A stretch of 64,000 bases of DNA, taken from the NCBI GenBank assembly GCA_025359045.1, contig JANYHN010000030.1, positions 22,719 to 86,718 of the forward strand, in the 5' to 3' direction. The position numbers and the translations under genes are program-made. Below are positions 10,934 through 19,541 of this stretch, piece after piece (positions within the stretch are counted from its first letter, which is position 1; each line of letters starts with the position of its first letter). The notes beneath the pieces were generated by a model, which was not told where the DNA came from, searched no databases, and was given only the letters and a program-made list of their open reading frames with translations. Origin of the DNA: Hyphomicrobiales bacterium (GTDB lineage: Bacteria; Pseudomonadota; Alphaproteobacteria; Rhizobiales; Aestuariivirgaceae).

Positions 10934-11593
10934 CTATGCCGATTTGGAGGTCACGCGGATGGGTGTTAGCAATTGTCCAGCAAGAACACATAGGGCAGCC
11001 TGATTTGAGCAACCTGTTTTTGACAACACGCGGGCAAGATGGCTTTTCACTGTATTGACTGACACGCTTAAATGATTGGCAATGTTTCTAGGCCGCCTGC
11101 CGCTACAAATAAGAAAAGCAATGCGAGCTTCCGCAGGCGTGAGCCCTAAAGTTTGCTGAAGACGCAAAATGACATCACCTGCCTCCGGCTCTTGTGCTGT
11201 TAGGATAATTGCGACGAAGCGATCATCTTCTTGCGCTCCTGTGATGGGTACAATGGTAACCGATACCTTCGTATCTCTATTTTCGCCCAGTGACATTGTG
11301 CAAAAGTGATCGCTTGGAGAACATTCGTTTTTGCTCGTTGCGACAACAGCTGCTTCAAAATCAAGCATGCAACGCTTGTCGCCCCGTAATTGAAATCGCC
11401 CTAACTTTAGATATACAAAGCTGGCATCCTCCAACTGCTCGTGGCCGACGGCATTTGCATAGACCAACATTCTGTCTTGGTTCAGTACAAACATGGGCAG
11501 CGAAATATGATTGAGCAAGGCCTCAAGATGTGCGTAACCAATGTTTGATTGTGGTTGAACAATTTGGGCCGGGCGGTTGCGTAAGCAGATCAT
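10934..11593 (-). CDS. LuxR-type helix-turn-helix transcriptional regulator with PAS-like sensor region
   Basis: A DNA-binding regulator of 219 residues. The C-terminal HTH (LTPAEARIAFLICSG..., then SVNTVKSHLARVLSKTG) is a classic GerE/LuxR domain at about residues 150-210. The first 120 residues read like a degenerate PAS domain (ISLPMFVLNQDRMLVYAN). No response-regulator receiver domain is present. It lies divergent from the sedolisin gene, with about 350 bases between their starts, so control of that protease is possible but only inferred from position. Confidence 0.85.
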   Translation of the reverse strand: MICLRNRPAQIVQPQSNIGYAHLEALLNHISLPMFVLNQDRMLVYANAVGHEQLEDASFVYLKLGRFQLRGDKRCMLDFEAAVVATSKNECSPSDHFCTMSLGENRDTKVSVTIVPITGAQEDDRFVAIILTAQEPEAGDVILRLQQTLGLTPAEARIAFLICSGRRPRNIANHLSVSVNTVKSHLARVLSKTGCSNQAALCVLAGQLLTPIRVTSKSA

Positions 11594-11942
11594 CTTGGGT
11601 CACCCGAATGACCCACGCAGATTCTGCGAGTATCGATTTCTCTTGTTTTTAAATTTATGCTTTGCTTTATTCTTTTCATGTTCGGCTCCCTATTTGCTAA
11701 GATTAGAAGCCATGAAAAGTTCATGCGTCGGTGGTACTACCTATATTTCGCGCGTTAACCGAATTTCTACTTTGGAAGGGATGTCTCCCAAAGTCTAAGC
11801 CTATCAAGTTGGCGATTGCATGACGGTGCAGTCGTCGCCTATAATAGCACGGCGGATCGCCCGAAATCGCAGAGTAGTACTTTCCAATTACCTAAATTTG
11901 AATGGTTTTTTTGTTCTACAAATTGAAATTTCGGAAATACAA
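11594..11942. promoter_or_regulatory. Divergent intergenic region between LuxR regulator and sedolisin gene
   Basis: About 350 bases between two divergent genes, presumably holding both promoters. I see no clear operator palindrome. The sedolisin reading frame is open back to an ATG at 11820, but that extension (41 residues) has no protease character, so I treat it as untranslated. Confidence 0.4.
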
Positions 11943-13595
11943 ATGCAGAAAGTTTTTGTGTCTGAAAGACGATTGTCAAGCAAAAGTCGAAATTTAAATG
12001 GCAGTGCGCGGCTGGAAAATCCCGAAGCAAGTTATCATGGAAAAGTGAACGGGACGATGCCAATTGAGTTGACCTTGGCTTTGCGGGGTCCACCACTCCC
12101 TGATTTTAACGGAAAGCCACTTTCGGGCCTGTCTCAAAAACAACTAAATAATAGGTTTGGCGCGTCAAAATCTGATGCAGCACTTGTCTCCAAAGTCATG
12201 CGTGATTTTGGTTTTGAGATTCAAAATGTAAATCTTGGCGCTCGGAGCATTGGTATCAAAGGAACAGTCGCACAAGCAACGGAAGCCTTTCAACCCAGTC
12301 TTGCGATGTACAAGAACGAGGATCAAGGCGTATTTCGCGATCGTACGGGTGGCTATCATGTGCCGCCAGAACTTGAAGGAATTGTAAGCGCAGTTATTGG
12401 CCTTAGCCAAAGACGGATCATTCGTCCCAAACGTGTCGCAAAGGATCAAAACAGATTAGCTGATATTTTGCCTGCAGCTACACCCGCTGACATCGAAAAA
12501 ATCTACGACTTTCCCAAGGGCACGGCTGCCGGACAAAAGATTGCTATTGCCGAATTTGGAGGTGGCTACATCGCCTCCGATTTGAGGGCATACTGTAAAA
12601 AATTTGGCCTACATATGCCAGATGTAAAAACCGTTTCTGTCAACAGTCCGGCTTACACATGGAGCCAGATGAAAAAGTTGCCGCGTGCAACACGCGAACA
12701 AGAATTGCTTTGCGCAGATGAAGTGATGCTTGATACCGAGATTATCGCCGGATTATGCCCGCATGCAAAAATAAAAATCTATTTTGCAACTTTCGATCAG
12801 AAAGGCTTTGTGGATCTTCTCAACAAAGTTATTGCCGATCGACCTGTGGTTCTTTCCATAAGTTGGGGTGTAACTGAAGACGCGAGTGATTGGTCATCTG
12901 TTGCAAGGAATGCAATCAACGAAAGACTAGCCCTTGCTGCTGCCCACGGCATCACAGTTTGTGTTTCTTCTGGCGATGATGGTGCTGGTGATGGGCGGCG
13001 GGGGAAAAAAGCGCGCGTGGATTTCCCGGCCTCCAGTCCATATGTGCTGAGTGTTGGTGGCACGCAAATTGGAGGGCGCAATGGTAAGCTAGAAGAAGTG
13101 ACTTGGTGGTTTACGCCGGGCACAAGAGCAGGTGGTGGTGCCTCAACCGGCGGCGGGGTGAGTAGTATTTTTGATCGCCCCAAATGGCAAAATGTGCGGA
13201 TAAAGTCGGGTAATCGTGGTGCAAAAAATGGCCGTGTAGTTCCCGACGTCGCGGCACTGGCAGAAGGTCCCCGCTATAGCTATGTGCTATTTGGTAAGAC
13301 TGAACGCGGCGCTGGCACCAGTGCTTCGGCACCCGTTTGGGCGGCTTTGATAGCGCGGGTGAATCAGAAATTGCCGAAAGCCAAAAGGCAAAGATTTTTA
13401 ACACCGTTGCTTTACCGAAAGCTTACCAACGGCAAATCGTTGGGATCTGCGGTCTGTAATGACATTACAGTTGGCAACAATCGAACCGAACCACCCGGTT
13501 TTGGTTATCGCGCCAAGCTAGGCTATGACTCTGTTACGGGATGGGGTTCACCGAATGGAAAAGCATTACTCAAGAAATTGGGGGGTCTCACATAG
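11943..13595 (+). CDS. S53 family (sedolisin/kumamolisin-like) serine-carboxyl peptidase with pro-domain
   Basis: Predicted acid-active protease of about 550 residues. A pro-kumamolisin activation domain (about residues 1-165, with RRLSSKSR and LSQKQLNNRFG) precedes the catalytic domain. The sedolisin catalytic Glu and Asp are visible as E260 and D264 (DEVMLDTE), and the nucleophile is S460 in GTSASAP. SISWG and SSGDDGAGDG also fit. The C-terminal calcium-site region (CNDITVGNN... GYDSVTGWGSPNG) is complete. I chose the ATG at 11943 because GGAAA precedes it at good spacing and homology begins there; an upstream ATG at 11820 is in frame. No standard signal peptide is seen. It may be exported or act inside the cell. 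Confidence 0.88.
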   Translation: MQKVFVSERRLSSKSRNLNGSARLENPEASYHGKVNGTMPIELTLALRGPPLPDFNGKPLSGLSQKQLNNRFGASKSDAALVSKVMRDFGFEIQNVNLGARSIGIKGTVAQATEAFQPSLAMYKNEDQGVFRDRTGGYHVPPELEGIVSAVIGLSQRRIIRPKRVAKDQNRLADILPAATPADIEKIYDFPKGTAAGQKIAIAEFGGGYIASDLRAYCKKFGLHMPDVKTVSVNSPAYTWSQMKKLPRATREQELLCADEVMLDTEIIAGLCPHAKIKIYFATFDQKGFVDLLNKVIADRPVVLSISWGVTEDASDWSSVARNAINERLALAAAHGITVCVSSGDDGAGDGRRGKKARVDFPASSPYVLSVGGTQIGGRNGKLEEVTWWFTPGTRAGGGASTGGGVSSIFDRPKWQNVRIKSGNRGAKNGRVVPDVAALAEGPRYSYVLFGKTERGAGTSASAPVWAALIARVNQKLPKAKRQRFLTPLLYRKLTNGKSLGSAVCNDITVGNNRTEPPGFGYRAKLGYDSVTGWGSPNGKALLKKLGGLT

Positions 13596-13710
13596 ATTTC
13601 TGTTCTTTCTCATCCATTTGAATGATGATCGCTGTTACCAACCAGCTCTAATTATATTGTTTGGTGGGCAGCTATTTCCATTGAGGTCCTAAAGTAGGGG
13701 AGGGTCTATT

Positions 13711-14874
13711 TTGAAAAATATTTTTCTCAAACTATTCGTTCTGATTTTGGTGGCAAATGCGTGGTCTTTGGCCAGCGCGCAGGCACAAGAGAATACACGG
13801 CCCATGTCCTTATCGCGTCCAAACCTCAATCTCGCATACCGCAATTGGCTTAATCTTACTGCGCAGCAGCGGGCGCAAGCGGGAAGCGGACAGCACGACA
13901 CTCTTTTGAGTTATTCCCAAAAATGTGATGCGGCCACGGGTATAACAATACCTACGTTCAGCTGCAGGGCGGGCGCAGATGTGCCGGGCCAAGGGACAAT
14001 CCCCGCAACTGAAATCAATGCCACACACTGTGATTATCCAAACGTGTTGAATGGCCTTTGTGATCCAGGCAGCAAATTTCAAGTTTTGAAAAGAAGTGCA
14101 GATGGCAACGCTGTTGCAGTTGCTCATTGCCGAAAAGATGGTCAACCTGAGGCGGGAGAGAACTACAACGACATTGCAATTATCCAATATAATAAACAGA
14201 ATGGGGCCATCTGCTTTTTTCAAGCGCTTGGCCACGATCAGGCTGATCCCAACAAGAAGTTCCCGCTACCGGGTGACAACATTCCGTCGCCGAGCTCGGG
14301 AGATACCGCCCTCTGGGCCGATAGCAAATCGCATTGGATAAGTCCTGCCGGAACCGAAGCAATTGGCTGTGCGTCATGTCACGACAGCGGCGGGTTTATA
14401 CGTTCGAGATATTTAGCACAAATGAAGGCACCAAACTTTGATGCCGCCCATACCCTGCCCAGTGTTTCTGAAGGATTTGACAACAAGACTCTCCCACTCA
14501 AATATGTTGGGCTTGATTACAAGAGAGATCGCAGCTGGTCGGTGGAACTTGACCCTCCTGATCCAACTGGAACTTGCACCGGTTGCCATCGCTTGGCTGT
14601 TGCCAATCATTTAGCGCTTCATCATAGCCTCTATGGTGGTACTGCGATGAGGTTTGCAACAATTGCCACAGCTAAGACTCAGGAATCGAAAAATCCTCAT
14701 AGTGCCACTTCGCCCATTTGGATGATTGATGGAGTTAACACAGAATACAAAGCGGCGAATGAAAAATTGGCCAAACGATATCAATCATGCGCGATGACTT
14801 TCTACAAATCATACTTCAGAAAAGTCAAAGCCGGTTGCAAGATTACCCCATTGGCGGAGCCTTGGCCAGAATAA
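13711..14874 (+). CDS. Secreted protein with two c-type haem-binding motifs
   Basis: A 387-residue protein with a clear Sec signal peptide (about residues 1-25, ending ...SLASAQAQ), so it is periplasmic or secreted. Two CXXCH haem-attachment motifs stand at residues 220-224 (CASCH) and 289-293 (CTGCH), suggesting a diheme cytochrome. Several additional cysteines lie in the N-terminal half, unusual for a simple cytochrome c. The start is TTG at 13711 with a strong AGGGGAGG upstream. I do not recognise a named family, and function is unknown. It lies about 115 bases after the sedolisin and converges with the LAL regulator. Confidence 0.75.
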   Translation: MKNIFLKLFVLILVANAWSLASAQAQENTRPMSLSRPNLNLAYRNWLNLTAQQRAQAGSGQHDTLLSYSQKCDAATGITIPTFSCRAGADVPGQGTIPATEINATHCDYPNVLNGLCDPGSKFQVLKRSADGNAVAVAHCRKDGQPEAGENYNDIAIIQYNKQNGAICFFQALGHDQADPNKKFPLPGDNIPSPSSGDTALWADSKSHWISPAGTEAIGCASCHDSGGFIRSRYLAQMKAPNFDAAHTLPSVSEGFDNKTLPLKYVGLDYKRDRSWSVELDPPDPTGTCTGCHRLAVANHLALHHSLYGGTAMRFATIATAKTQESKNPHSATSPIWMIDGVNTEYKAANEKLAKRYQSCAMTFYKSYFRKVKAGCKITPLAEPWPE

Positions 14875-14886
14875 GTAGGGTAGACT

Positions 14887-17541
14887 TCAGTTGGTTCTAT
14901 GCAGCAGCCAAGGTTCCGATTGCAGACGCAGGATCACTTCAACGCGGTTGTTGGCGTTCAATTTTGCAAGAACGGCTGCCACGTGATGCTCGACTGTTCG
15001 TTGTGATCGATTGAGCCGCTTGGCAATCTGAAAATTACCGTGACCCTCGCTGAGAAGAGCAAGAACATTTACTTCCTTTTCCGTGAGGCCCATCGGGTGA
15101 CTGCGCGCAGCACGGTATGGTCCACGACGCGGCTTCGGCAAAGCGTCTCCAAGCCCAAGATCAACGGCGCGCCGACGCAACCAAGCAATCGCAGATTTGG
15201 CATCAAGTTTTTCCAATCGCTCAAGAGCATCAAAAAGGTTTCGCTTTTCGGTTGATTGGCCAAGGCTCATCGCGGCTTGATACGGAGAGCCTATCTTATC
15301 CCAAAGCCCTGCAGCAGCCTCGTATTCACCGTTTAGCTCTGCAGCAAAGGGTTGAGCGACGATATTTGGTAATTTGTAGTGTTCGATGGGAACGCCTAAC
15401 CGCTTGGCCCAGACTTGCATTTCACCTACTTGCCAAGGGTCGGTCAAGGTGGAACCAAGCTCGAGTGCTTTCCCCAATTGTTGGTGAGCATTTTCTTTAT
15501 CACCAGCCATCCATGCGAGCTCCACGAGTCCAAGAAAGCAAGGTAAAAGATATTGTGGTTCGCCAATAGCGAGGGCTTCCTCCAAACATTGCTTGAGAAA
15601 CACCTCAACATCGCTCTTGCCAAGCCGGATCCACGCCAAGCTCAATGCGATTTTTGCAGGCATTTTCATAATCATAGTGAGACGTTCAAGATTGAGGATA
15701 CCTGTGCAAATGATGACGGCTTCTTCAAAACGCCCTTGTTCAACGCGAAGACGCGCGAACCCACCTGAAAGGTAATGCGTCCAAGAATCGAGATCATGCG
15801 TCGTATCAAACGCAATTCCTTCAGCAAACAGGCGTTCTGCGAGTGCAAAGTCGCGATTGTTGAGGGCTGCTTCCGAGAAATTTGTATAGGCTCTGGCGGC
15901 CTGTTCATGGAGTCCGTTCGACAATGCAAGTTCAAGGCTTTCCTGGAGCCGCTTTTTTCCCTCTCGGTTGCCTGTCGCGAACAAGCACGTTCCGACATTA
16001 TTGAGGGCATGGGTCAGGGTTTCTGTATCGTTAAATTGTTTGGCCAAAGCGATTGCCCGCTGGCCCCAATCAATCGCCGCCGCAATCTCTTCACGAAGCA
16101 TCAGAGTTTGCGACCGCATGCTATAAACCATAGCAAGGTCTGGCCCTGGTTCGCGGTCGGAAAGCACTTCTTCCGCTTTCCCCAAATACTCATCTGCCTT
16201 TTGGGCCTCACCCCTATACCAATGAAAACGCGAGAGCCAGCGGTAGTTCTTGCTGACCTTTTCAGGACACCCCAGTTGAAGCCAGATATCTGCTGCGCTG
16301 TGGCAGGCGGCGATGACATCTTCACCAATATTCTTTGACAGCCCAACTTCATAAGCCCAGTCTTCGTAGAGCTGCGCCGCCTTTTCTAGTCTTGCCATTT
16401 TTACGTGTTGCAATGCCAACCCAAGCAGAGAAGCGGCTTGTTCGTGAGCCCCGAGCCGCCGCGCCTCATCAGCTGCAAGAGGTGCTAATTCAAGAACTTT
16501 ATGCACATCGCCAGCTCCTTCGGCGTGATGCACTCGGCGTGTTAGAATTCCAGCGATGTCATTGCTATCCATCTGGACGATCGCATTTTCTGCTATCGTG
16601 TGAAGTTGTTGAAGTCTTGCGGGTTGAATTGATTCCAGAGTGGCCAGCCTTGCAAGCTCATGGCGGAACATCAGATTACCATTGGATAGTTTACGCAATA
16701 GACCGAGGCCCACAAGATTGACAATGTCGTCCATTTTTCCTTCAACCAGAACCGCCGCAAGTTCGTGTTCTATCGGAACAGGGACAATACTGAGATTGCA
16801 CAATGATTTCCGTTCGCCATCAGAAATTCTTGAAAGTCGAGACCAAACAGCGTCTCTTATTGAGGTCGGTAAAGAACTGCCGAGACCACCGTGAGCGAGT
16901 AATTCAGTGATAAAAAATGGATTTCCGCCAGTGAGACTATACAGGCTGATCAATCTCTTGCCCTCTGCGCCTGATATTTGCGCGACGGCCGTTTCTGATA
17001 GCGGCTCTAATACAATTCGATGAACAGCTGAACTTGGCAAATCGCCTAAGACGGCAGTGAGCGGATGGTCGATGTCAACTTCATCATTCCGAAAACTTAC
17101 GATTAAGACGAATCTTGCCGCGATCACGCGTCTTCCAAGAAATCTGATCAAATCAAGAGTAGCACTATCAGCCCAATGTGCATCTTCAATGATCATTATG
17201 ATTGGCAATTTTGAGTCATGAATTTTTTTAATAACAGCTGGAAAGAGCGTGCGTTGTGTTTCTCCCGACCGCAATAGACCTACGATTTCAGGTCCCAAAT
17301 CTTCCGCAAAATCTGAGAAGGCCCCCAGCGGTTGAGGCGTGTTTGATGCGTCGCAATAGCCAATTAGAAAACGAGCAGACTTTGCATGACGCTTTGCCAA
17401 CTCAAGAACCACAGTTGTTTTTCCGAGACCTGCTTCGCCAGAAATGAGCACAATTGATCCATCGCCTGCACTTGCTTTGGCAACACAATTGGAAATCGCC
17501 GCAATTGTACCATCTCGTTCAAGCAGCTCATAATTCATCAT
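14887..17541 (-). CDS. Large ATP-binding LuxR-family (LAL/MalT-like) transcriptional regulator
   Basis: An 884-residue STAND-type regulator. The N-terminal AAA/NACHT-like ATPase has Walker A GEAGLGKT at residues 35-42 and a Walker B-like IIMIIEDAHWAD near residue 120. A long central region is rich in helical TPR-like repeats (roughly 400-800). The C-terminal LuxR HTH (LTEKEVNVLALLSEG, then RSQRTVEHHVAAVLAKL) covers the last 65 residues. Such proteins bind an inducer, then activate transcription in an ATP-dependent way. The target is not evident; the convergent haem protein and sedolisin are neighbours. Confidence 0.9.
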   Translation of the reverse strand: MMNYELLERDGTIAAISNCVAKASAGDGSIVLISGEAGLGKTTVVLELAKRHAKSARFLIGYCDASNTPQPLGAFSDFAEDLGPEIVGLLRSGETQRTLFPAVIKKIHDSKLPIIMIIEDAHWADSATLDLIRFLGRRVIAARFVLIVSFRNDEVDIDHPLTAVLGDLPSSAVHRIVLEPLSETAVAQISGAEGKRLISLYSLTGGNPFFITELLAHGGLGSSLPTSIRDAVWSRLSRISDGERKSLCNLSIVPVPIEHELAAVLVEGKMDDIVNLVGLGLLRKLSNGNLMFRHELARLATLESIQPARLQQLHTIAENAIVQMDSNDIAGILTRRVHHAEGAGDVHKVLELAPLAADEARRLGAHEQAASLLGLALQHVKMARLEKAAQLYEDWAYEVGLSKNIGEDVIAACHSAADIWLQLGCPEKVSKNYRWLSRFHWYRGEAQKADEYLGKAEEVLSDREPGPDLAMVYSMRSQTLMLREEIAAAIDWGQRAIALAKQFNDTETLTHALNNVGTCLFATGNREGKKRLQESLELALSNGLHEQAARAYTNFSEAALNNRDFALAERLFAEGIAFDTTHDLDSWTHYLSGGFARLRVEQGRFEEAVIICTGILNLERLTMIMKMPAKIALSLAWIRLGKSDVEVFLKQCLEEALAIGEPQYLLPCFLGLVELAWMAGDKENAHQQLGKALELGSTLTDPWQVGEMQVWAKRLGVPIEHYKLPNIVAQPFAAELNGEYEAAAGLWDKIGSPYQAAMSLGQSTEKRNLFDALERLEKLDAKSAIAWLRRRAVDLGLGDALPKPRRGPYRAARSHPMGLTEKEVNVLALLSEGHGNFQIAKRLNRSQRTVEHHVAAVLAKLNANNRVEVILRLQSEPWLLHRTN

Positions 17542-17928
17542 TGAAACTTCTACCTACAGCTCAATATTGTTTCATTACACAAGCGACGGCGGAGCAACTA
17601 AGCTATTAGAAAGTTGTTGGGCGTTCAACAAGATACTGTTCTGCCACTTCGACAACCAAGATCATTTACAGTTTAATTATTGCGGATTTTATGACAAATG
17701 AAAGTATCTCAGTTCGTGCCATGGCCAGATCAAATAATCTGAGCCAAAAAATGTTGTGCGAAACAAACCTCGACACCTGAAGTTCAATCACTTGGTTTTG
17801 ATGTAACATACGATTGGACCACTTCAATGCGGATAATCGATTATGAAATTCAAATCCGGTAAAGTTTGCATTTTGCTGAGCTACCGCTTTTCCCGCAATA
17901 ACTGTTTGGAATTAACATGACGTCTGCT
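17542..17928. other. Intergenic stretch, probable LAL promoter
   Basis: About 390 AT-rich bases upstream of the LAL regulator start. I see no open frame, repeat or hairpin worth naming. Confidence 0.4.
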
Positions 17929-18432
17929 CTAAGGCGCAAGCCAAGACCCCATCCAATTGCTGTCAACACAAAACTTTGCACGGCGGTGCAGGTTCTGCCC
18001 GAGATAAAGTGTTTCTATTTCTATAATGCGGCAGGTGAGAACCGCGAAGGCTTCTCGGTTTGCTTCAGATGTGAGATGCTCCGGTTGATCTATGATAGTG
18101 CCGGGGGCTGGATGATTGCCATAGACTTTACGAGCCGCATTAGGCACGCGTCGCCAAGGTTCGGCCACGGCATTACCCGAGGTGATTTCGACATGGACGC
18201 GTAACCTGATCTGTAACTTAGTTTTTTGCTCCCAGATCAAGAGACTTGCACAGGGTTCCATTTTGAGATCATTGATTTTTGCTGAACGCAAATCGGTATA
18301 GATTGTTACCGTCGAAAGTGACCTGTTCGCCGCGCGCAACACGACAACACGGGCCTCTGGTCCGGAAGCTCCGGTTGTTGCCAGCGCTGGGTGGCGCGAA
18401 GCGGCCCTGCGATCAGCCACACCACGCCCCAA
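17929..18432 (-). CDS. Pyridoxamine 5'-phosphate oxidase (PPOX)-family flavoprotein, possibly 5'-frameshifted
   Basis: Split-barrel FMN-binding family. GVADRRAASRHPALAT, then VVVLRAANRS and YTDLRSAKINDL, match the conserved start of the family, and the tail ends in SNWMGSWLAP as these proteins usually do (W-L-P ending). The open frame begins at a TTG only two codons after a stop, so the usual N-terminal helix (about 20 residues) is missing. The preceding bases read NLRSGLVETW in another frame, which looks like that missing helix, suggesting an indel at the GGGG run near 18426-18430. Function within the family is uncertain, and the gene may be a recent pseudogene. Confidence 0.65.
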   Translation of the reverse strand: MGRGVADRRAASRHPALATTGASGPEARVVVLRAANRSLSTVTIYTDLRSAKINDLKMEPCASLLIWEQKTKLQIRLRVHVEITSGNAVAEPWRRVPNAARKVYGNHPAPGTIIDQPEHLTSEANREAFAVLTCRIIEIETLYLGQNLHRRAKFCVDSNWMGSWLAP

Positions 18433-18479
18433 GTCTCAACCAGACCTGATCTAAGATTGTGGGCAAACTCAACCACCAC

Positions 18480-19541
18480 TCATTCATATCCCGTCATCTC
18501 CACATACCCCTCTCCGTGATGGCTGCCGTCAAAACGCATCGGTCCTTCCCAATAAGGAATTTGAGTGGCCATCCAAGCGTTGGGGTTGAGTGATGTTGTT
18601 GTCACATCAACACCATGCGCCGGGAGTTGGACTCGCCAACGTGTGGGAATGCTTCGCCCGGCTACGGTCGAAATTTCCAAAGGCGTCACTTTCAGCGCGC
18701 CCGAACTTTGCGGTTCAGGCTTTCCGTCTGCACCAATCCATGTGGCTGAAGTGAACCCGGCGCCTTGATCGCGCAGGCGAAACCCCATAAGTTTTTCCCC
18801 AGTTTTAAAATGAAGGGAGAACCAGTCCCACCCTGTTTGATCTTTCGCGAGAGGTTGGGAAGACCACTCGTGGTCAAGCCACGCTTTGCCAGTGACTTTG
18901 ACAGGTCCGCTTGGCAAATTGAGCGTGCCAGACACATCATAAAAGGGTTGTGAATAGTAATAGCTAGCTTGGCCTTGCGCTGATTTGACCGAAAATCCGC
19001 CAAAGCCTTGCAGTACCACTGGCGTTTTCGTGTGGAGTTTCAAGACATATGAAAAATCCAGACCAGTAGCAGTCATTTCAAGACTCGAAATTGCATCCGC
19101 AGTTGGTGTTGCCGTGCCCAAAAGTTGCCAATTATCAATCCATGCGGAAAATGGTGATGCGCTCACTCCCGATTGGCCAATGCCCCCGCGCGCCAATCGT
19201 TCGGCTACAAATTGCTGCTTTGTAGTTGTGATCGCTGCATGGCCCATCCAAAGCTGCGGCGTTGACCACCCACTTCCACCAGACGGCGCAAGACTGGTCC
19301 GAAACAACGTCCACTGAGCGCCATAATCAGCACCATCATCTCCTTGCAGATTGGCTGTTACATACCACCACTCGATACGGTATCCTCTGTGTTCGCCATG
19401 GTCCCCGGGAAATGCCAGCACGCGGCCCAAAGACGGCACCGAATATCCATCAGGATTTTCGTTCAGCCCGGCAAAGCCTTGGCCAAAGGCAACACCGGCC
19501 ATGGCAGACCACATCAAGAATATTCTAACGCTCATTGGCAA
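18480..19541 (-). CDS. AttH/CrtC-like lipocalin-fold protein
   Basis: A 353-residue exported protein with an N-terminal signal peptide (about residues 1-20, ...AMAGVAFGQ). The body carries family landmarks of the hydroxyneurosporene synthase/AttH superfamily: FPGDHGEHRGYRIEWWYVT, GAQWTLFRT, WLDHEWSSQPL and GWDWFSLHF. It starts inside the end of the FtsX permease gene (17-base overlap) and is the last gene of an ATPase-permease-AttH operon like Agrobacterium attEFGH. The substrate is unknown; a hydrophobic ligand or lipid export is a reasonable guess. Confidence 0.85.
   Translation of the reverse strand: MPMSVRIFLMWSAMAGVAFGQGFAGLNENPDGYSVPSLGRVLAFPGDHGEHRGYRIEWWYVTANLQGDDGADYGAQWTLFRTSLAPSGGSGWSTPQLWMGHAAITTTKQQFVAERLARGGIGQSGVSASPFSAWIDNWQLLGTATPTADAISSLEMTATGLDFSYVLKLHTKTPVVLQGFGGFSVKSAQGQASYYYSQPFYDVSGTLNLPSGPVKVTGKAWLDHEWSSQPLAKDQTGWDWFSLHFKTGEKLMGFRLRDQGAGFTSATWIGADGKPEPQSSGALKVTPLEISTVAGRSIPTRWRVQLPAHGVDVTTTSLNPNAWMATQIPYWEGPMRFDGSHHGEGYVEMTGYE

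Noticed and set aside
10614..11003. 129-residue rightward open frame
   Set aside because: It overlaps the antisense of the LuxR regulator, is rich in Cys and His without a pattern, and has no good ribosome site.
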